Source of the DNA: Hamadaea sp013361475 | GTDB lineage: Bacteria; Actinomycetota; Actinomycetes; Mycobacteriales; Micromonosporaceae | Direction: 5' to 3' | Length of the DNA stretch: 64,000 nucleotides | Assembly (NCBI RefSeq): GCF_040654195.1 | Contig: NZ_JBFAHM010000008.1 | Span: 372,001-436,000, forward strand | Shown: piece after piece, positions 44,063 through 52,816 of the stretch | How the letters are laid out: every line of letters starts with the position of its first letter | Numbering within the stretch: the stretch's first letter is position 1 | Position numbers and translations under genes: made by a program | Notes under the pieces: generated by a model | Seen by the model: the letters and a program-made list of their open reading frames with translations, nothing else | What the model was told of the DNA's origin: nothing | Database searches by the model: none

Positions 44063-45253
44063 GTGGCACGCCGTCTCTTCACCTCCGAATCGGTCACGGA
44101 GGGACACCCCGACAAGATCGCCGACCAGATCAGCGATGGCATCCTCGACGCGCTGCTCACGCAGGACCCGCGCAGCCGGGTAGCCGTGGAGACCCTGATC
44201 ACGACGGGCCAGGTGCACGTCGCGGGTGAGGTCACCACCAAGGCCTACGCGGACATCCCGACGATCGTCCGGGAGACGATCCTGGGCATCGGCTACGACT
44301 CCTCGAAGAAGGGCTTCGACGGCGCTTCCTGCGGCGTGAGCGTTTCGATCGGGTCGCAGTCGCCCGACATCGCCCAGGGCGTCGACTCCGCGCTGGAGCA
44401 GCGCGAGGGCGGCCACGACCTGCTGGACTCGCAGGGCGCCGGTGACCAGGGCATGATGTTCGGCTTCGCCTGCTCGGAGACGCCCGAGCTGATGCCGCTG
44501 CCGATCGCGCTCGCGCACCGGCTGGCCCGCCGGCTCGCCGCGGTCCGCAAGGACGGCGTGATCCCGTACCTGCGCCCGGACGGCAAGACCCAGGTCACCA
44601 TCGAGTACGACGGGCTCAAGCCGGTCCGGCTGCACACCGTCGTGGTCTCCTCGCAGCACGCCCCGGACATCTCGCTCGAGTCGCTGCTGACCCCGGACGT
44701 CCGCGAGCATGTCATCGCGCCGGAACTGGAGAGCCTCGGCCTCGACACCGAGGGCTACCGGTTGCTGGTGAACCCGACCGGCCGCTTCGAGATCGGCGGC
44801 CCGATGGGCGACGCCGGCCTCACCGGCCGGAAGATCATCGTCGACACCTACGGCGGCTACGCCCGCCACGGCGGCGGCGCGTTCTCCGGCAAGGACCCGT
44901 CCAAGGTGGACCGTTCGGCGGCGTACGCGATGCGCTGGGTCGCCAAGAACGTCGTGGCGGCCGGGCTGGCCGAGCGGTGCGAGGCGCAGGTGGCGTACGC
45001 CATCGGCAAGGCGCACCCGGTGAGCCTGTTCGTCGAGACCTTCGGCACCGAGGTCGTCCCGGTCGACCGGATCGAGAAGGCCATCAGCGAGGTCTTCGAC
45101 CTTCGTCCGGCCGCGATCATCCGCGACCTGGAGCTGCTGCGCCCGATCTACCAGCAGACCGCCGCCTACGGTCACTTCGGCCGGGAGCTGCCCGAGCTGG
45201 CCTGGGAGCGGACCGACCGGGTCGCCGACCTGAAGTCCGCGGCGGGGGCGTGA
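44063..45253 (+). CDS. metK: S-adenosylmethionine synthetase
   Basis: Makes SAM from methionine and ATP. 396 residues. LFTSESVTEGHPDKIADQIS opens domain 1; GAGDQGMMFGFAC, the P-loop-like GGAFSGKDPSKVDRSAAY and RYVAKN-type segment RWVAKNVVAAGL follow. GTG start after GAGGGAG. Confidence 0.98.
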   Translation: MARRLFTSESVTEGHPDKIADQISDGILDALLTQDPRSRVAVETLITTGQVHVAGEVTTKAYADIPTIVRETILGIGYDSSKKGFDGASCGVSVSIGSQSPDIAQGVDSALEQREGGHDLLDSQGAGDQGMMFGFACSETPELMPLPIALAHRLARRLAAVRKDGVIPYLRPDGKTQVTIEYDGLKPVRLHTVVVSSQHAPDISLESLLTPDVREHVIAPELESLGLDTEGYRLLVNPTGRFEIGGPMGDAGLTGRKIIVDTYGGYARHGGGAFSGKDPSKVDRSAAYAMRWVAKNVVAAGLAERCEAQVAYAIGKAHPVSLFVETFGTEVVPVDRIEKAISEVFDLRPAAIIRDLELLRPIYQQTAAYGHFGRELPELAWERTDRVADLKSAAGA

Positions 45254-45289
45254 CCTCCTCCGTCACAGGTAGCTGGTAAACCAGGTGAT

Positions 45290-47263
45290 GTGACGAGCAA
45301 GACCAAACGCAGCGACCGGCAGCCCGCATCGGGCTTGCCGGTCGCTCGCGTCTGCGTCGACGTGCCGCTGCCGCACCTCGACCGGCCGTTCGACTACCTG
45401 GTCCCGGCCGACCTCGACGCGGCGGCGCAACCGGGGACCCGGGTTCGCGTCCGGTTCTCCGGTCAGCTCGTCGACGGCTGGCTGCTCGAGCGGGCCGAGC
45501 ACACCGAGCTGGAAAGGAAGCTGGCCTTCCTGGAGAAGGTCGTGTCGCCGGAGCCGGTGCTGCGTCCGGAGATCATCCAGCTCGCCCGGGACATCGCCGG
45601 CCGCTACGCCGGCAGCCTCATCGACGTCCTGCGGCTGGCGGTGCCGCCTCGGCACGCCGCGGCCGAGAAGGCGGCTCCGCGGGAACCGAAGCCGCCGGCC
45701 CGACCGGTCGAGACCTCAGGCTGGGGGCATTACACCGCCGGGCAGGCGTTCCTGCGCGCGCTCGCCGACGGCAAGTCGCCCCGGGCGGTGTGGTCGGCGC
45801 TGCCGGGCGAGCGCTGGCCGGACCGGGTCGCCGCCGCCGTCGCCGACACGCTGTCCAGCGGCCGGGGCGCGGTGGTCATCGTGGCCGACTACCGCGACCT
45901 GGATCGCCTCGACGCCGCGTTGACGGCCGTGCTGGGCGGCGACGATCGGCACGTGGCCCTGTCGGCGGCGCTGGGACCGGCCGAACGCTACAAGCGCTTC
46001 CTGCGGGCCAGCCGGGGCGAGGTGCAGGTGGTCATCGGCACGCGGGCGGCCGCCTTCGCCCCCGTCCGCGATCTCGGCCTGGTCGTCATCTGGGACGACG
46101 GCGACGACCTGCACGCCGAACCACGGTCGCCTTATCCGCACGCGCGCCAGGTTTTGCTCAGCCGGGCGCAGCTGACCGGCTGTGCCGCGCTCGTCGGCGG
46201 CTACGCGCGTACGGCGGAGGGGCAGTTGCTGGTGGAGACCGGCTGGGCGAAGGAGATCACGCCGTCCCGGGAGACGCTGCGTGTCCTGTCGCCGCGCATC
46301 GTCACCGCTGACGACCGCCAGCTCGCCCGCGACCCGGGGGCGGTCGCCGCCCGGCTGCCGAGCGTGGCGTGGGAGGCGGCTCGCGAAGCGATGCGCGCCG
46401 GCGCGCCGGTGCTGATCCAGGTGCCCCGCCGGGGTTACGTGCCCTCCGTGGCCTGCCAGGAGTGCCGCGAACGGGCCCGCTGCTCCCGCTGCTCCGGCCC
46501 GCTGGCGCTGCCCGGCAACGCCGGTCCGCCGGTCTGCCGCTGGTGCGCCCGTCCAGCCGCCGACTACACCTGTCCGCGCTGCGGTGGCCGCCGGCTGCGC
46601 GCCTCGGTGACCGGCGTCCGGCGTACGGCGGAGGAGCTGGGCCGGGCGTTCCCGGGAGTGCCGGTGCGGACCTCGGGCGGTGAATCGGTCCTTGCGTCCG
46701 TCCCGGCGGAGGCGTCCCTGGTGCTCGCCACGCCCGGCGCGGAGCCCATTGTGGACGGACCGGGCTACGGCGCGGTGCTGCTGCTCGACACCTGGGCCAT
46801 GCTGACCCGGGCCGACCTCCGGGCCGCCGAGGAGGCGTTGCGGCGCTGGATGGCGGCGGCCGCGCTCGCCGTCCCGGCGACCAAGGGCGGCAAAGTGGTC
46901 GTGGTGGCCGACGGCTCACTGGTCCCGGTGCAGGCGTTGCTTCGCTGGGACGCCGCCTGGCTGGCCGAACGTGAGCTGGCCGACCGGCGGGCGCTCGGCT
47001 TCCCGCCGGCCGCCCGGATGGCGTCGCTCACCGGACCGCCCGCCGCCGTCGCCGAACTCACCGAGACCGCCGACCTGCCGCCCGGAACCGAGCAGCTCGG
47101 GCCGCTGGAGATCGGCGAAGGCTCGGAGCGCCTGCTGTTGCGAGTGCGGCGATCGGAGGCGGCGGCGTTGGCGCACGCCCTCCACACGGCCGCCGGGACG
47201 CGCAGCGCCCGCAAGTCGGCCGACGCCGTCCGGGTCCAACTCGACCCGCTGGAGCTGCTCTAG
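45290..47263 (+). CDS. priA: Primosomal protein N' (PriA), apparently helicase-inactive
   Basis: 657 residues. The N-terminal 3'-DNA-binding domain (VCVDVPLPHLDRPFDYLVPA) is intact. The helicase core lacks a Walker A motif, and the DEEH box reads IWDDGDDLHAEPRSPYPHAR. The zinc module CQECRERARCSRCSG...CRWC...CPRCGG is present. Actinobacterial PriA is commonly annotated as a putative ATP-dependent helicase despite missing these motifs. Probably binds forks and recruits partners without unwinding. Ends before palindrome A3. Confidence 0.9.
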   Translation: MTSKTKRSDRQPASGLPVARVCVDVPLPHLDRPFDYLVPADLDAAAQPGTRVRVRFSGQLVDGWLLERAEHTELERKLAFLEKVVSPEPVLRPEIIQLARDIAGRYAGSLIDVLRLAVPPRHAAAEKAAPREPKPPARPVETSGWGHYTAGQAFLRALADGKSPRAVWSALPGERWPDRVAAAVADTLSSGRGAVVIVADYRDLDRLDAALTAVLGGDDRHVALSAALGPAERYKRFLRASRGEVQVVIGTRAAAFAPVRDLGLVVIWDDGDDLHAEPRSPYPHARQVLLSRAQLTGCAALVGGYARTAEGQLLVETGWAKEITPSRETLRVLSPRIVTADDRQLARDPGAVAARLPSVAWEAAREAMRAGAPVLIQVPRRGYVPSVACQECRERARCSRCSGPLALPGNAGPPVCRWCARPAADYTCPRCGGRRLRASVTGVRRTAEELGRAFPGVPVRTSGGESVLASVPAEASLVLATPGAEPIVDGPGYGAVLLLDTWAMLTRADLRAAEEALRRWMAAAALAVPATKGGKVVVVADGSLVPVQALLRWDAAWLAERELADRRALGFPPAARMASLTGPPAAVAELTETADLPPGTEQLGPLEIGEGSERLLLRVRRSEAAALAHALHTAAGTRSARKSADAVRVQLDPLELL

Positions 47264-47303
47264 ACCCAGCCGCCCAGTTCGCGTCGCTACCCGTGCGTCC
47301 AGC

Positions 47304-47368
47304 GCGCTGGATCAGGGATCTCGGTCGAATCATGGTCCAAGATTCGACCCGGATCCCTGATCCAGCGC
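47304..47368. repeat. Family A palindrome, copy A3 (convergent intergenic)
   Basis: 61-bp core at 47306-47366 plus two more pairing bases at each end. Its right arm is the exact reverse complement of the left arm of A2, so this copy is inverted relative to A2; three arm positions are unpaired. It lies between convergent priA and rsmB. Confidence 0.9.
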
Positions 47369-47429
47369 CATGGCGACAAGGCGGAGGTGGCAGCGAGCCG
47401 CAGGGAAGCGGTGAAGCCGTCCGGAGGGG

Positions 47430-48827
47430 TCAAGCGGCGCGGCGCAGGACCGCCAGGAACATGGCGTCGGTGCCGTGCCGGTGCGGCCACAGTTGGACGG
47501 TCGGCCCGCCGCCGAGTCCGGGCATCGAGGGCAGCAGCGGACGGGCGTCCACGAAGTCCATCGTGGACGGAGAGCGGCGGGCCGCCTCCACGACGCTGAC
47601 CTGAGTCTCGACCACGTGCGGCGAACACGTCACGTAGGCCACCAGCCCGCCGGGCCGGACGGCTTGGAAGGCCGCCCCGAGCAATTCCCGTTGCAGCCGG
47701 GTCAACGGCGGCAGGTCCGACGGTTGCCGACGCCAGCGCGATTCGGGCCGTCGCCGCAGCGACCCGAGCCCGGTGCAGGGCGCATCGACGAGGACCCGGT
47801 CGAAACCGTCGGCCGGCAGCGCGGGATCGCGTCCGACCTCCCGGCCGTCGGTGCAGATCACGTCGACGGGCAGGCCGCGTACGGCGAGCTCGACGAGGCG
47901 AGCCCGATGCGGCTGCACCTCGACGGCGGTCAGCCGGGCGCCGCGTTCGGCCGCCAGCGCGGCGAGCAGTCCGGCCTTGCCGCCCGGCCCCGCGCACAGG
48001 TCGAGCCAGCGTTCGTCTTGCCCGTCCAGCTCCGCGTTGACCAGCGCCGCCGCGACGAGCTGCGAGCCCTCGTCCTGCACGTGGGCGCGCCCGTCGCGGA
48101 TGGCGGCGAGGTCGCCCGGCGCGCCGCCGGACAGGTAGACCGCGTACGGCGAGAACGCTCCGGGTGCGCCGTCGACCTCGTCGGCCAGCTCCACCGCGTC
48201 GGCCAGGCCCGGTCGCGCGCACAGGTGCACGGGCGGCCGTTCGTTGTCCTCCGCCAGCAGTTGCGCCGTCTCGGCCAGATCGCCGCCGAGCGCCTCGCTG
48301 AAAGCCCGGACGATCCACTCCGGATGGCTCCAGGCCGCGGCCAGGTGCGCGATCGGGTCGTCGCCCGCGGGCGGCGCGACCACGCCGACCCACTCGTCGA
48401 AGGTCCGCTCGCTCACCCGGCGCAGCACCGCGTTCGCGAAGCCGATCGCGCCCGGTGCGACCTCCCGCACCAGCTCCACCGTCTCGCCGACGGCCGCGTG
48501 CGGGGGCACTCTCGTCTGGAGGATTTGGTACGCGCCCAGCCGCAACGCGTCGCGGGCGGGCGGATCGATGCGGTCGACGTCGCGGCCGGCCGCCTCGGCG
48601 AGAATGAGGTCGATGGTGCCCTGACCGCGCAGCGTCCCGTAGGTGATCTCGGTGGCGAAGGCGGCGTCGCGGCCCATCAGTCCGCGGTCGCGCAGGATCT
48701 GCGGCAGCACGATGTTCGCGTACGCCCCGTCGCGGTGCACGGCGAGCAGCGCCTCGTAGGCGGCGACCCGAGCGGGATCGATGGTGCTGCGCCGGCCGCC
48801 GCCGCGGCGGGCGGGTGCGGCCCGCAT
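47430..48827 (-). CDS. rsmB: 16S rRNA (cytosine-C5) methyltransferase RsmB
   Basis: Methylates C967-equivalent of 16S rRNA. 465 residues: NusB-like RNA-binding domain (about 15-160; ARVAAYEALLAVHRDGAYAN), then a Rossmann methyltransferase with LDLCAGPGGKAGLLAAL, the proline-cysteine motif VLVDAPCTGLGSLRRRPE and the catalytic cysteine in YVTCSPHVVETQ. The start overlaps the fmt stop by one base (TGATG). Confidence 0.95.
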   Translation of the reverse strand: MRAAPARRGGGRRSTIDPARVAAYEALLAVHRDGAYANIVLPQILRDRGLMGRDAAFATEITYGTLRGQGTIDLILAEAAGRDVDRIDPPARDALRLGAYQILQTRVPPHAAVGETVELVREVAPGAIGFANAVLRRVSERTFDEWVGVVAPPAGDDPIAHLAAAWSHPEWIVRAFSEALGGDLAETAQLLAEDNERPPVHLCARPGLADAVELADEVDGAPGAFSPYAVYLSGGAPGDLAAIRDGRAHVQDEGSQLVAAALVNAELDGQDERWLDLCAGPGGKAGLLAALAAERGARLTAVEVQPHRARLVELAVRGLPVDVICTDGREVGRDPALPADGFDRVLVDAPCTGLGSLRRRPESRWRRQPSDLPPLTRLQRELLGAAFQAVRPGGLVAYVTCSPHVVETQVSVVEAARRSPSTMDFVDARPLLPSMPGLGGGPTVQLWPHRHGTDAMFLAVLRRAA

Positions 48828-49753
48828 CAGCCGAGCCGTTCTTGCGTCGTGAGGTGCAGACCCCGAGCCCAGTCGGCGGCTCGCATGGCCTTCTTACCCG
48901 CCGCGCGCACCTCGCCGAGGACGACCGGATCGGTGGCCGTGCCGGCGAGCACCCGGTTCTTCTCCACGAGTAGGTCGCCTGGCTCCAACCGGGGTCCACC
49001 GGGCAACGGTGTGACCGGGCCGAGCTTGAGCCGTTCCTCGCGGTGCACGGTCCACGCGCCCGGATTCGGGGTGGCCGCCCGGATCCGCCGGTCGACGGCG
49101 AACGCCGGTTCGGTCCAGTGCACCTGAGCGTCCTCCACAGTGATCTTCGGGGCGAGGGTGATGCCGTCCATCGGCTGCGGCACCGGGGTGACCGCGCCCG
49201 CCTCGATCGCGTCCAGGACGCTGACGAGCAGGCCGGCGCCGTCCACGGCGAGCCGCCCGAGCAGGGCGCCCGCGGTGTCGGTCGGCCGGATCTTCTCCGC
49301 CATGGTGCCGAAGACGGGACCGGTGTCGAGACCCGCCTCCAGCTGGAAGACCGAGGCGCCGGTGATCTCGTCGCCGTGCCAGATCGCGTGCTGCACCGGA
49401 GCCGCGCCGCGCCAGGCGGGCAGCAGTGAGAAGTGCAGGTTGACCCAGCCGAAGCGAGGGATCGCCAGGGCGGCGGGCGGCACGAGCGCTCCGTACGCCA
49501 CCACCGGTACGCAGTCCGGCGCGAGTTCGGTCAAGCGGGCCTGAAACTCGAGATCCTTGGGCCGTTCCGGGGTCAGCACCTCGATCCCGTGCTCGTCGGC
49601 CCAGGCTCCGGCGGGCGAGCGGACGAGGTGGCGGCCCCGCCCGGCCGGGGCGTCGGGGCGGGTCACCACGGCGATCAGCTCGTGGTTCGAGGCGGCGAGG
49701 GCGTCCAGGGACGGGAGCGCGACCTCCGGCGTACCGGCGAAGACGAGACGCAT
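48827..49753 (-). CDS. fmt: Methionyl-tRNA formyltransferase
   Basis: Formylates initiator Met-tRNA. 308 residues. MRLVFAGTPEVALPSLDAL opens the formyltransferase domain; NLHFSLLPAWRGAAPVQHAI carries the catalytic histidine, and ETGVSVFQ-type motif reads TGASVFQLEAGLDTGPV. The C-terminal OB domain follows. It lies 13 bp after def in the same direction. Confidence 0.96.
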   Translation of the reverse strand: MRLVFAGTPEVALPSLDALAASNHELIAVVTRPDAPAGRGRHLVRSPAGAWADEHGIEVLTPERPKDLEFQARLTELAPDCVPVVAYGALVPPAALAIPRFGWVNLHFSLLPAWRGAAPVQHAIWHGDEITGASVFQLEAGLDTGPVFGTMAEKIRPTDTAGALLGRLAVDGAGLLVSVLDAIEAGAVTPVPQPMDGITLAPKITVEDAQVHWTEPAFAVDRRIRAATPNPGAWTVHREERLKLGPVTPLPGGPRLEPGDLLVEKNRVLAGTATDPVVLGEVRAAGKKAMRAADWARGLHLTTQERLG

Positions 49754-49766
49754 CAGCTCAGTCCCC

Positions 49767-50339
49767 TCAGCGCCCGAGCCCGAACGGGCTGGGCCCAGCC
49801 TGCGGATGGACGGTATGCGGGCTGACCTTGATCCGGGTGTTGGCCGGGTCGTACCAGTCGGCGCGCCGGATCTCCTTCAGCGCCTTCTTGCGCTCGTCGG
49901 TCGCCAGCCGGTCGATGAAGATCACCCCGTCGAGGTGGTCGGTCTCGTGCTGGACGCAGCGGGCCATCAGCCCGGTGCCGACGATCTGCATCGGGTCGCC
50001 CGCCTCGTTGAAGCCCTTGGCCACCACGTTCTGCCGGCGCTTGGTGTCGAAGTAGAGGCCGGGCAGCGACAGGCAGCCCTCCTGGCCGTCCTGCTCCTCG
50101 TCGTCGGGGAACTCCAGCACCGGGTTGATCAGGTGCCCGACGACGTCGTCGACGTCGAAGGTGAACACTCGCAGGCCGACGCCGATCTGCGGGGCGGCCA
50201 GGCCGGCCCCGCCGTTCTTGCGCATCGTCTCCACGAGGTCCCCGACGAGCCGCCGCAGCTCCTTGTCGAAGTCGACCACGGGGTCTGCCGGCGTACGCAG
50301 AACCGGGTCGCCGAAGTAGCGGATGGGCTGGACGGTCAC
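49767..50339 (-). CDS. def: Peptide deformylase
   Basis: Removes N-formyl from nascent proteins. 190 residues from the GTG at 50339 (AGGAG 9 nt upstream); the frame continues upstream but those residues do not look like deformylase. Motif 1 GGAGLAAPQIGVG, motif 2 EGCLSLPG with the metal cysteine, motif 3 QHETDHLDG with the HExxH histidines and catalytic glutamate. The about 20-residue tail is disordered. Natural partner of fmt. Confidence 0.95.
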   Translation of the reverse strand: MTVQPIRYFGDPVLRTPADPVVDFDKELRRLVGDLVETMRKNGGAGLAAPQIGVGLRVFTFDVDDVVGHLINPVLEFPDDEEQDGQEGCLSLPGLYFDTKRRQNVVAKGFNEAGDPMQIVGTGLMARCVQHETDHLDGVIFIDRLATDERKKALKEIRRADWYDPANTRIKVSPHTVHPQAGPSPFGLGR

Positions 50340-50481
50340 CTTGGACGGCTCCTTTGTCAACGCGGGTGCAAGCGCTCCCCAGTCTACGGACTGACCGGAT
50401 GTCTCCAGGACGACTGCGGGGGCAGCCCTCGCCAGCCTAGTCTTTGTCGGAGATGTCCGAATCCGTTGACTGGGGGTCGTC

Positions 50482-50781
50482 ATGAACTTTGTCCAGATCG
50501 TGGAGTACGAGACCGAGCGCGCCGACGAGATCGCCGAGCTGATGGGCAAGCGCCGGGACGAGGCGATGGCGAGCGGGGAGCGGCCGCCGTTCACCCAGCT
50601 CCTCGTCACGCGGGACCGGGACAACCCGAACCGCTATCTCACGATCATCGAGTTCTCGTCGTACGACGAGGCCATGGCCAACAGCGACCGGCCCGAGACC
50701 GACGCGATGGCCAAGGAACTGGCCCAGCTCTGCACACGCGGCCCGGTCTACCACAACCTCGACGTCCTCGACCGCGCGTGA
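50482..50781 (+). CDS. Small ABM-like (dimeric alpha-beta barrel) protein
   Basis: 99 residues. MNFVQIVEYETERADEIAEL, LLVTRDRDNPNRYLTIIEFS and the closing YHNLDVLDRA give the strand-helix-strand pattern of antibiotic-biosynthesis-monooxygenase-like barrels. No active-site residues can be pinned down. It is divergent from def and 43 bp ahead of rpe. Function unknown. Confidence 0.78.
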   Translation: MNFVQIVEYETERADEIAELMGKRRDEAMASGERPPFTQLLVTRDRDNPNRYLTIIEFSSYDEAMANSDRPETDAMAKELAQLCTRGPVYHNLDVLDRA

Positions 50782-50824
50782 GTACTCCGGCGGCCGAGCC
50801 GGTGAGATGACCTAGGCTGGGCGC

Positions 50825-51478
50825 GTGACGCCGATCATCGCGCCCAGCCTGCTCGCCGCCGACTTCGCCCGGCTCGCCGAGGCCGCCCAGGCCGTCCACA
50901 CCGACGCCGACTGGCTGCACGTGGACGTCATGGACTACCACTTCGTCCCGAACCTGACGATCGGGCTGCCGGTCGTCCAGAGCCTGCGGGCGGCGACGGA
51001 TCATCCGCTGGACTGCCACCTCATGATCGAGGCGCCGGAGCGGTGGGCCGTCGGGTACGCCGAGGCCGGCGCGTACAACGTGAGCTTCCACGTGGAGGCG
51101 GCGGCCGATCCGATCGCGCTCGCCAAGGACCTGCGGGCGGCCGGGTCGAAGGCCGGGCTGGCGGTCGACCGGGACACCCCGATCGAGCCCTATCTGGAGC
51201 TGCTGCCGCACTTCGACACGCTCCTGATCATGACGATCAAGGCCGGTTTCGGCGGCCAGAAGTTCCTGCCCGAGATGCTCGACAAGGTACGCACGGCGCG
51301 CCGTTACGCCGACGCCGAGGGTCTGGAGATCCGGGTCGAGGTCGACGGCGGCATCGCCGCGGACACCATCGAGCAGGCGGCCGGGGCCGGAGCGGACGCG
51401 TTCGTGGCCGGGACCGCCGTGTTCGGCGCGGCCGATCCGGCGGAGGCCTGCCGCCGCCTGCGTGCCCTGGTCGGCTAG
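50825..51478 (+). CDS. rpe: Ribulose-phosphate 3-epimerase
   Basis: Pentose-phosphate epimerase, TIM barrel of 217 residues. IAPSLLAADFARLAEA and LHVDVMDYHFVPNLTIGLPV carry the metal and catalytic residues; DCHLMIEAPERW, IKAGFGGQKFLPEML and VEVDGGIAADTIEQA (catalytic Asp) complete the site. The last codons and stop lie in a 26-bp tandem duplication. Confidence 0.95.
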   Translation: MTPIIAPSLLAADFARLAEAAQAVHTDADWLHVDVMDYHFVPNLTIGLPVVQSLRAATDHPLDCHLMIEAPERWAVGYAEAGAYNVSFHVEAAADPIALAKDLRAAGSKAGLAVDRDTPIEPYLELLPHFDTLLIMTIKAGFGGQKFLPEMLDKVRTARRYADAEGLEIRVEVDGGIAADTIEQAAGAGADAFVAGTAVFGAADPAEACRRLRALVG

Positions 51479-51522
51479 CCGGCCTCGCGGCAGCAGTCGG
51501 CTGGCCGGCCTTGCGGCAGCAG
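51471..51522 (+). repeat. 26-bp tandem duplication spanning the rpe stop codon
   Basis: Units 51471-51496 and 51497-51522 differ at two positions. Unit 1 includes the rpe TAG (51476-51478), which unit 2 changes to TGG. No gene lies in 51479-51687. Confidence 0.88.
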
Positions 51523-51592
51523 CCAGGCAGCCTCGTAGAAATAGTCAGCTGAGTCGTCTGACCTGATCCGCCGGTCCGCTACAGCCGGACAG

Positions 51593-51621
51593 CCCAAGAT
51601 TCGACGCGGATCACTGATCCG
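51593..51621. repeat. Degenerate half of a family A palindrome
   Basis: CCCAAGATTCGACGCGGATC followed by ACTGATCCG matches the right arm of copies A2/A3 with a few changes; the left arm is not recognisable. Unlike full copies it lies between genes of the same direction (rpe and the regulator). Confidence 0.65.
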
Positions 51622-51687
51622 TCCGGGCGTCGTCCGCGTAGACTTCGACAACGCCAGTCTGGTGCGCGCGGGATAGCATGCACCACA

Positions 51688-52755
51688 ATGGACAGTGGGG
51701 TCGGCTTGGGTTTCCCGGGACACGGCGGCGACGCCGAGGTCATCCTGGTCGTCGACGACGACCGCGACATCGTGCGGTTCGTCGAGGTGAACCTGCGGCT
51801 GCACGGCTTCGAGGTGATGACCGCCCACGACGGGGAAGAGGCGCTGACCGTCATCGAGCAGCGGCGCCCCGATCTGGTCATCGTGGACCTGATGATGCCC
51901 ACTTTGGACGGCATCGGGCTGACGCGGCGGCTGCGCGCCGACCCGCTGATGGCGGCGTTGCCGATCATCATGCTGACGGCCCGGGCGATGACCGCCGACA
52001 AGGTGCTCGGCCTGTCCGCCGGAGCCGACGACTACCTCGTCAAGCCGTTCGACACCCTGGAACTGGTCGCCCGCGTCCGCTCGACGCTGCGGCGCAACCA
52101 GGAGTACCGCGAGGTGTCGCCGCTGACCGGGCTGCCCGGCAACACCCGCATCCTGCGGGAGATCTCCGACCGGGTGCAGAGCGGCTGCGACTACGCGGTC
52201 TGCTACATCGACGTCGACCGGTTCAAGACGGTCAACGACGCGTACGGGTTCGGCCGGGGGGACGAGTTCATCACCGCGCTGGCCCGGTCGCTGCATCGGG
52301 CGGTCGCCGAGGCCGGCCTGCCGCCGGTGTTCCTCGGGCACGTCGGCGGCGACGACTTCGTCCTCGTGCTCACCCCCGACCAGGTACGCCCCGTGACCAC
52401 CCGGTCGGTGGAGCTGTTCGAGTCGGCCGCCGACGACCTCTACGACCCCGAGGCGGCCGCGCGCGGTTACCTGGAGCTGACCGATCGCCGGGGCAACGTG
52501 CAGCGGGCCAACCTGGTCACCCTTTCGATCGGGGTCGCCTTGTCGACGGCTCGGCAGTTCGACGACCCGCGCGAGGTGATCGCGGCGGCGTCGGAGATGA
52601 AATCGGTCGCCAAGAGCCAGCCGGGCTCGTTCGTGGCGATCGACCGCCGCCGGATGGACGACGAGCCGGAGAGCGGGGGATTCGGCGACTACAGCACTCC
52701 GCCGCACGGCATCCCGCTGCCGCGGACGCCCTCCGAGCACGGCGCTGAGCTGTGA
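51688..52755 (+). CDS. Response regulator with REC and degenerate GGDEF domain
   Basis: 355 residues. The REC domain (about 17-132) has the acidic pocket VVDDDRD, phosphorylatable Asp67 in VIVDLMMPTLDG and Lys119 in LVKPF. The GGDEF-family domain (about 143-320) has SPLTGLPGN, YIDVDRFKTVNDAYGFGRGD and, at the signature, HVGGDDF (220-224) in place of RxGGDEF. Diguanylate cyclase activity is therefore uncertain; it may bind nucleotide only. No partner kinase is adjacent. Possible link to BldD through c-di-GMP. Confidence 0.88.
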   Translation: MDSGVGLGFPGHGGDAEVILVVDDDRDIVRFVEVNLRLHGFEVMTAHDGEEALTVIEQRRPDLVIVDLMMPTLDGIGLTRRLRADPLMAALPIIMLTARAMTADKVLGLSAGADDYLVKPFDTLELVARVRSTLRRNQEYREVSPLTGLPGNTRILREISDRVQSGCDYAVCYIDVDRFKTVNDAYGFGRGDEFITALARSLHRAVAEAGLPPVFLGHVGGDDFVLVLTPDQVRPVTTRSVELFESAADDLYDPEAAARGYLELTDRRGNVQRANLVTLSIGVALSTARQFDDPREVIAAASEMKSVAKSQPGSFVAIDRRRMDDEPESGGFGDYSTPPHGIPLPRTPSEHGAEL

Positions 52756-52816
52756 TCAAGGTATCCCGGGCAGCCCGGGGCTGACCCGTGTGCCGGCCCT
52801 GCGGGAAGATGTGCCC

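Noticed and set aside
52756..52816. FMN riboswitch ahead of ribD
   Set aside because: The gap is only 61 bp and shows no conserved riboswitch core.
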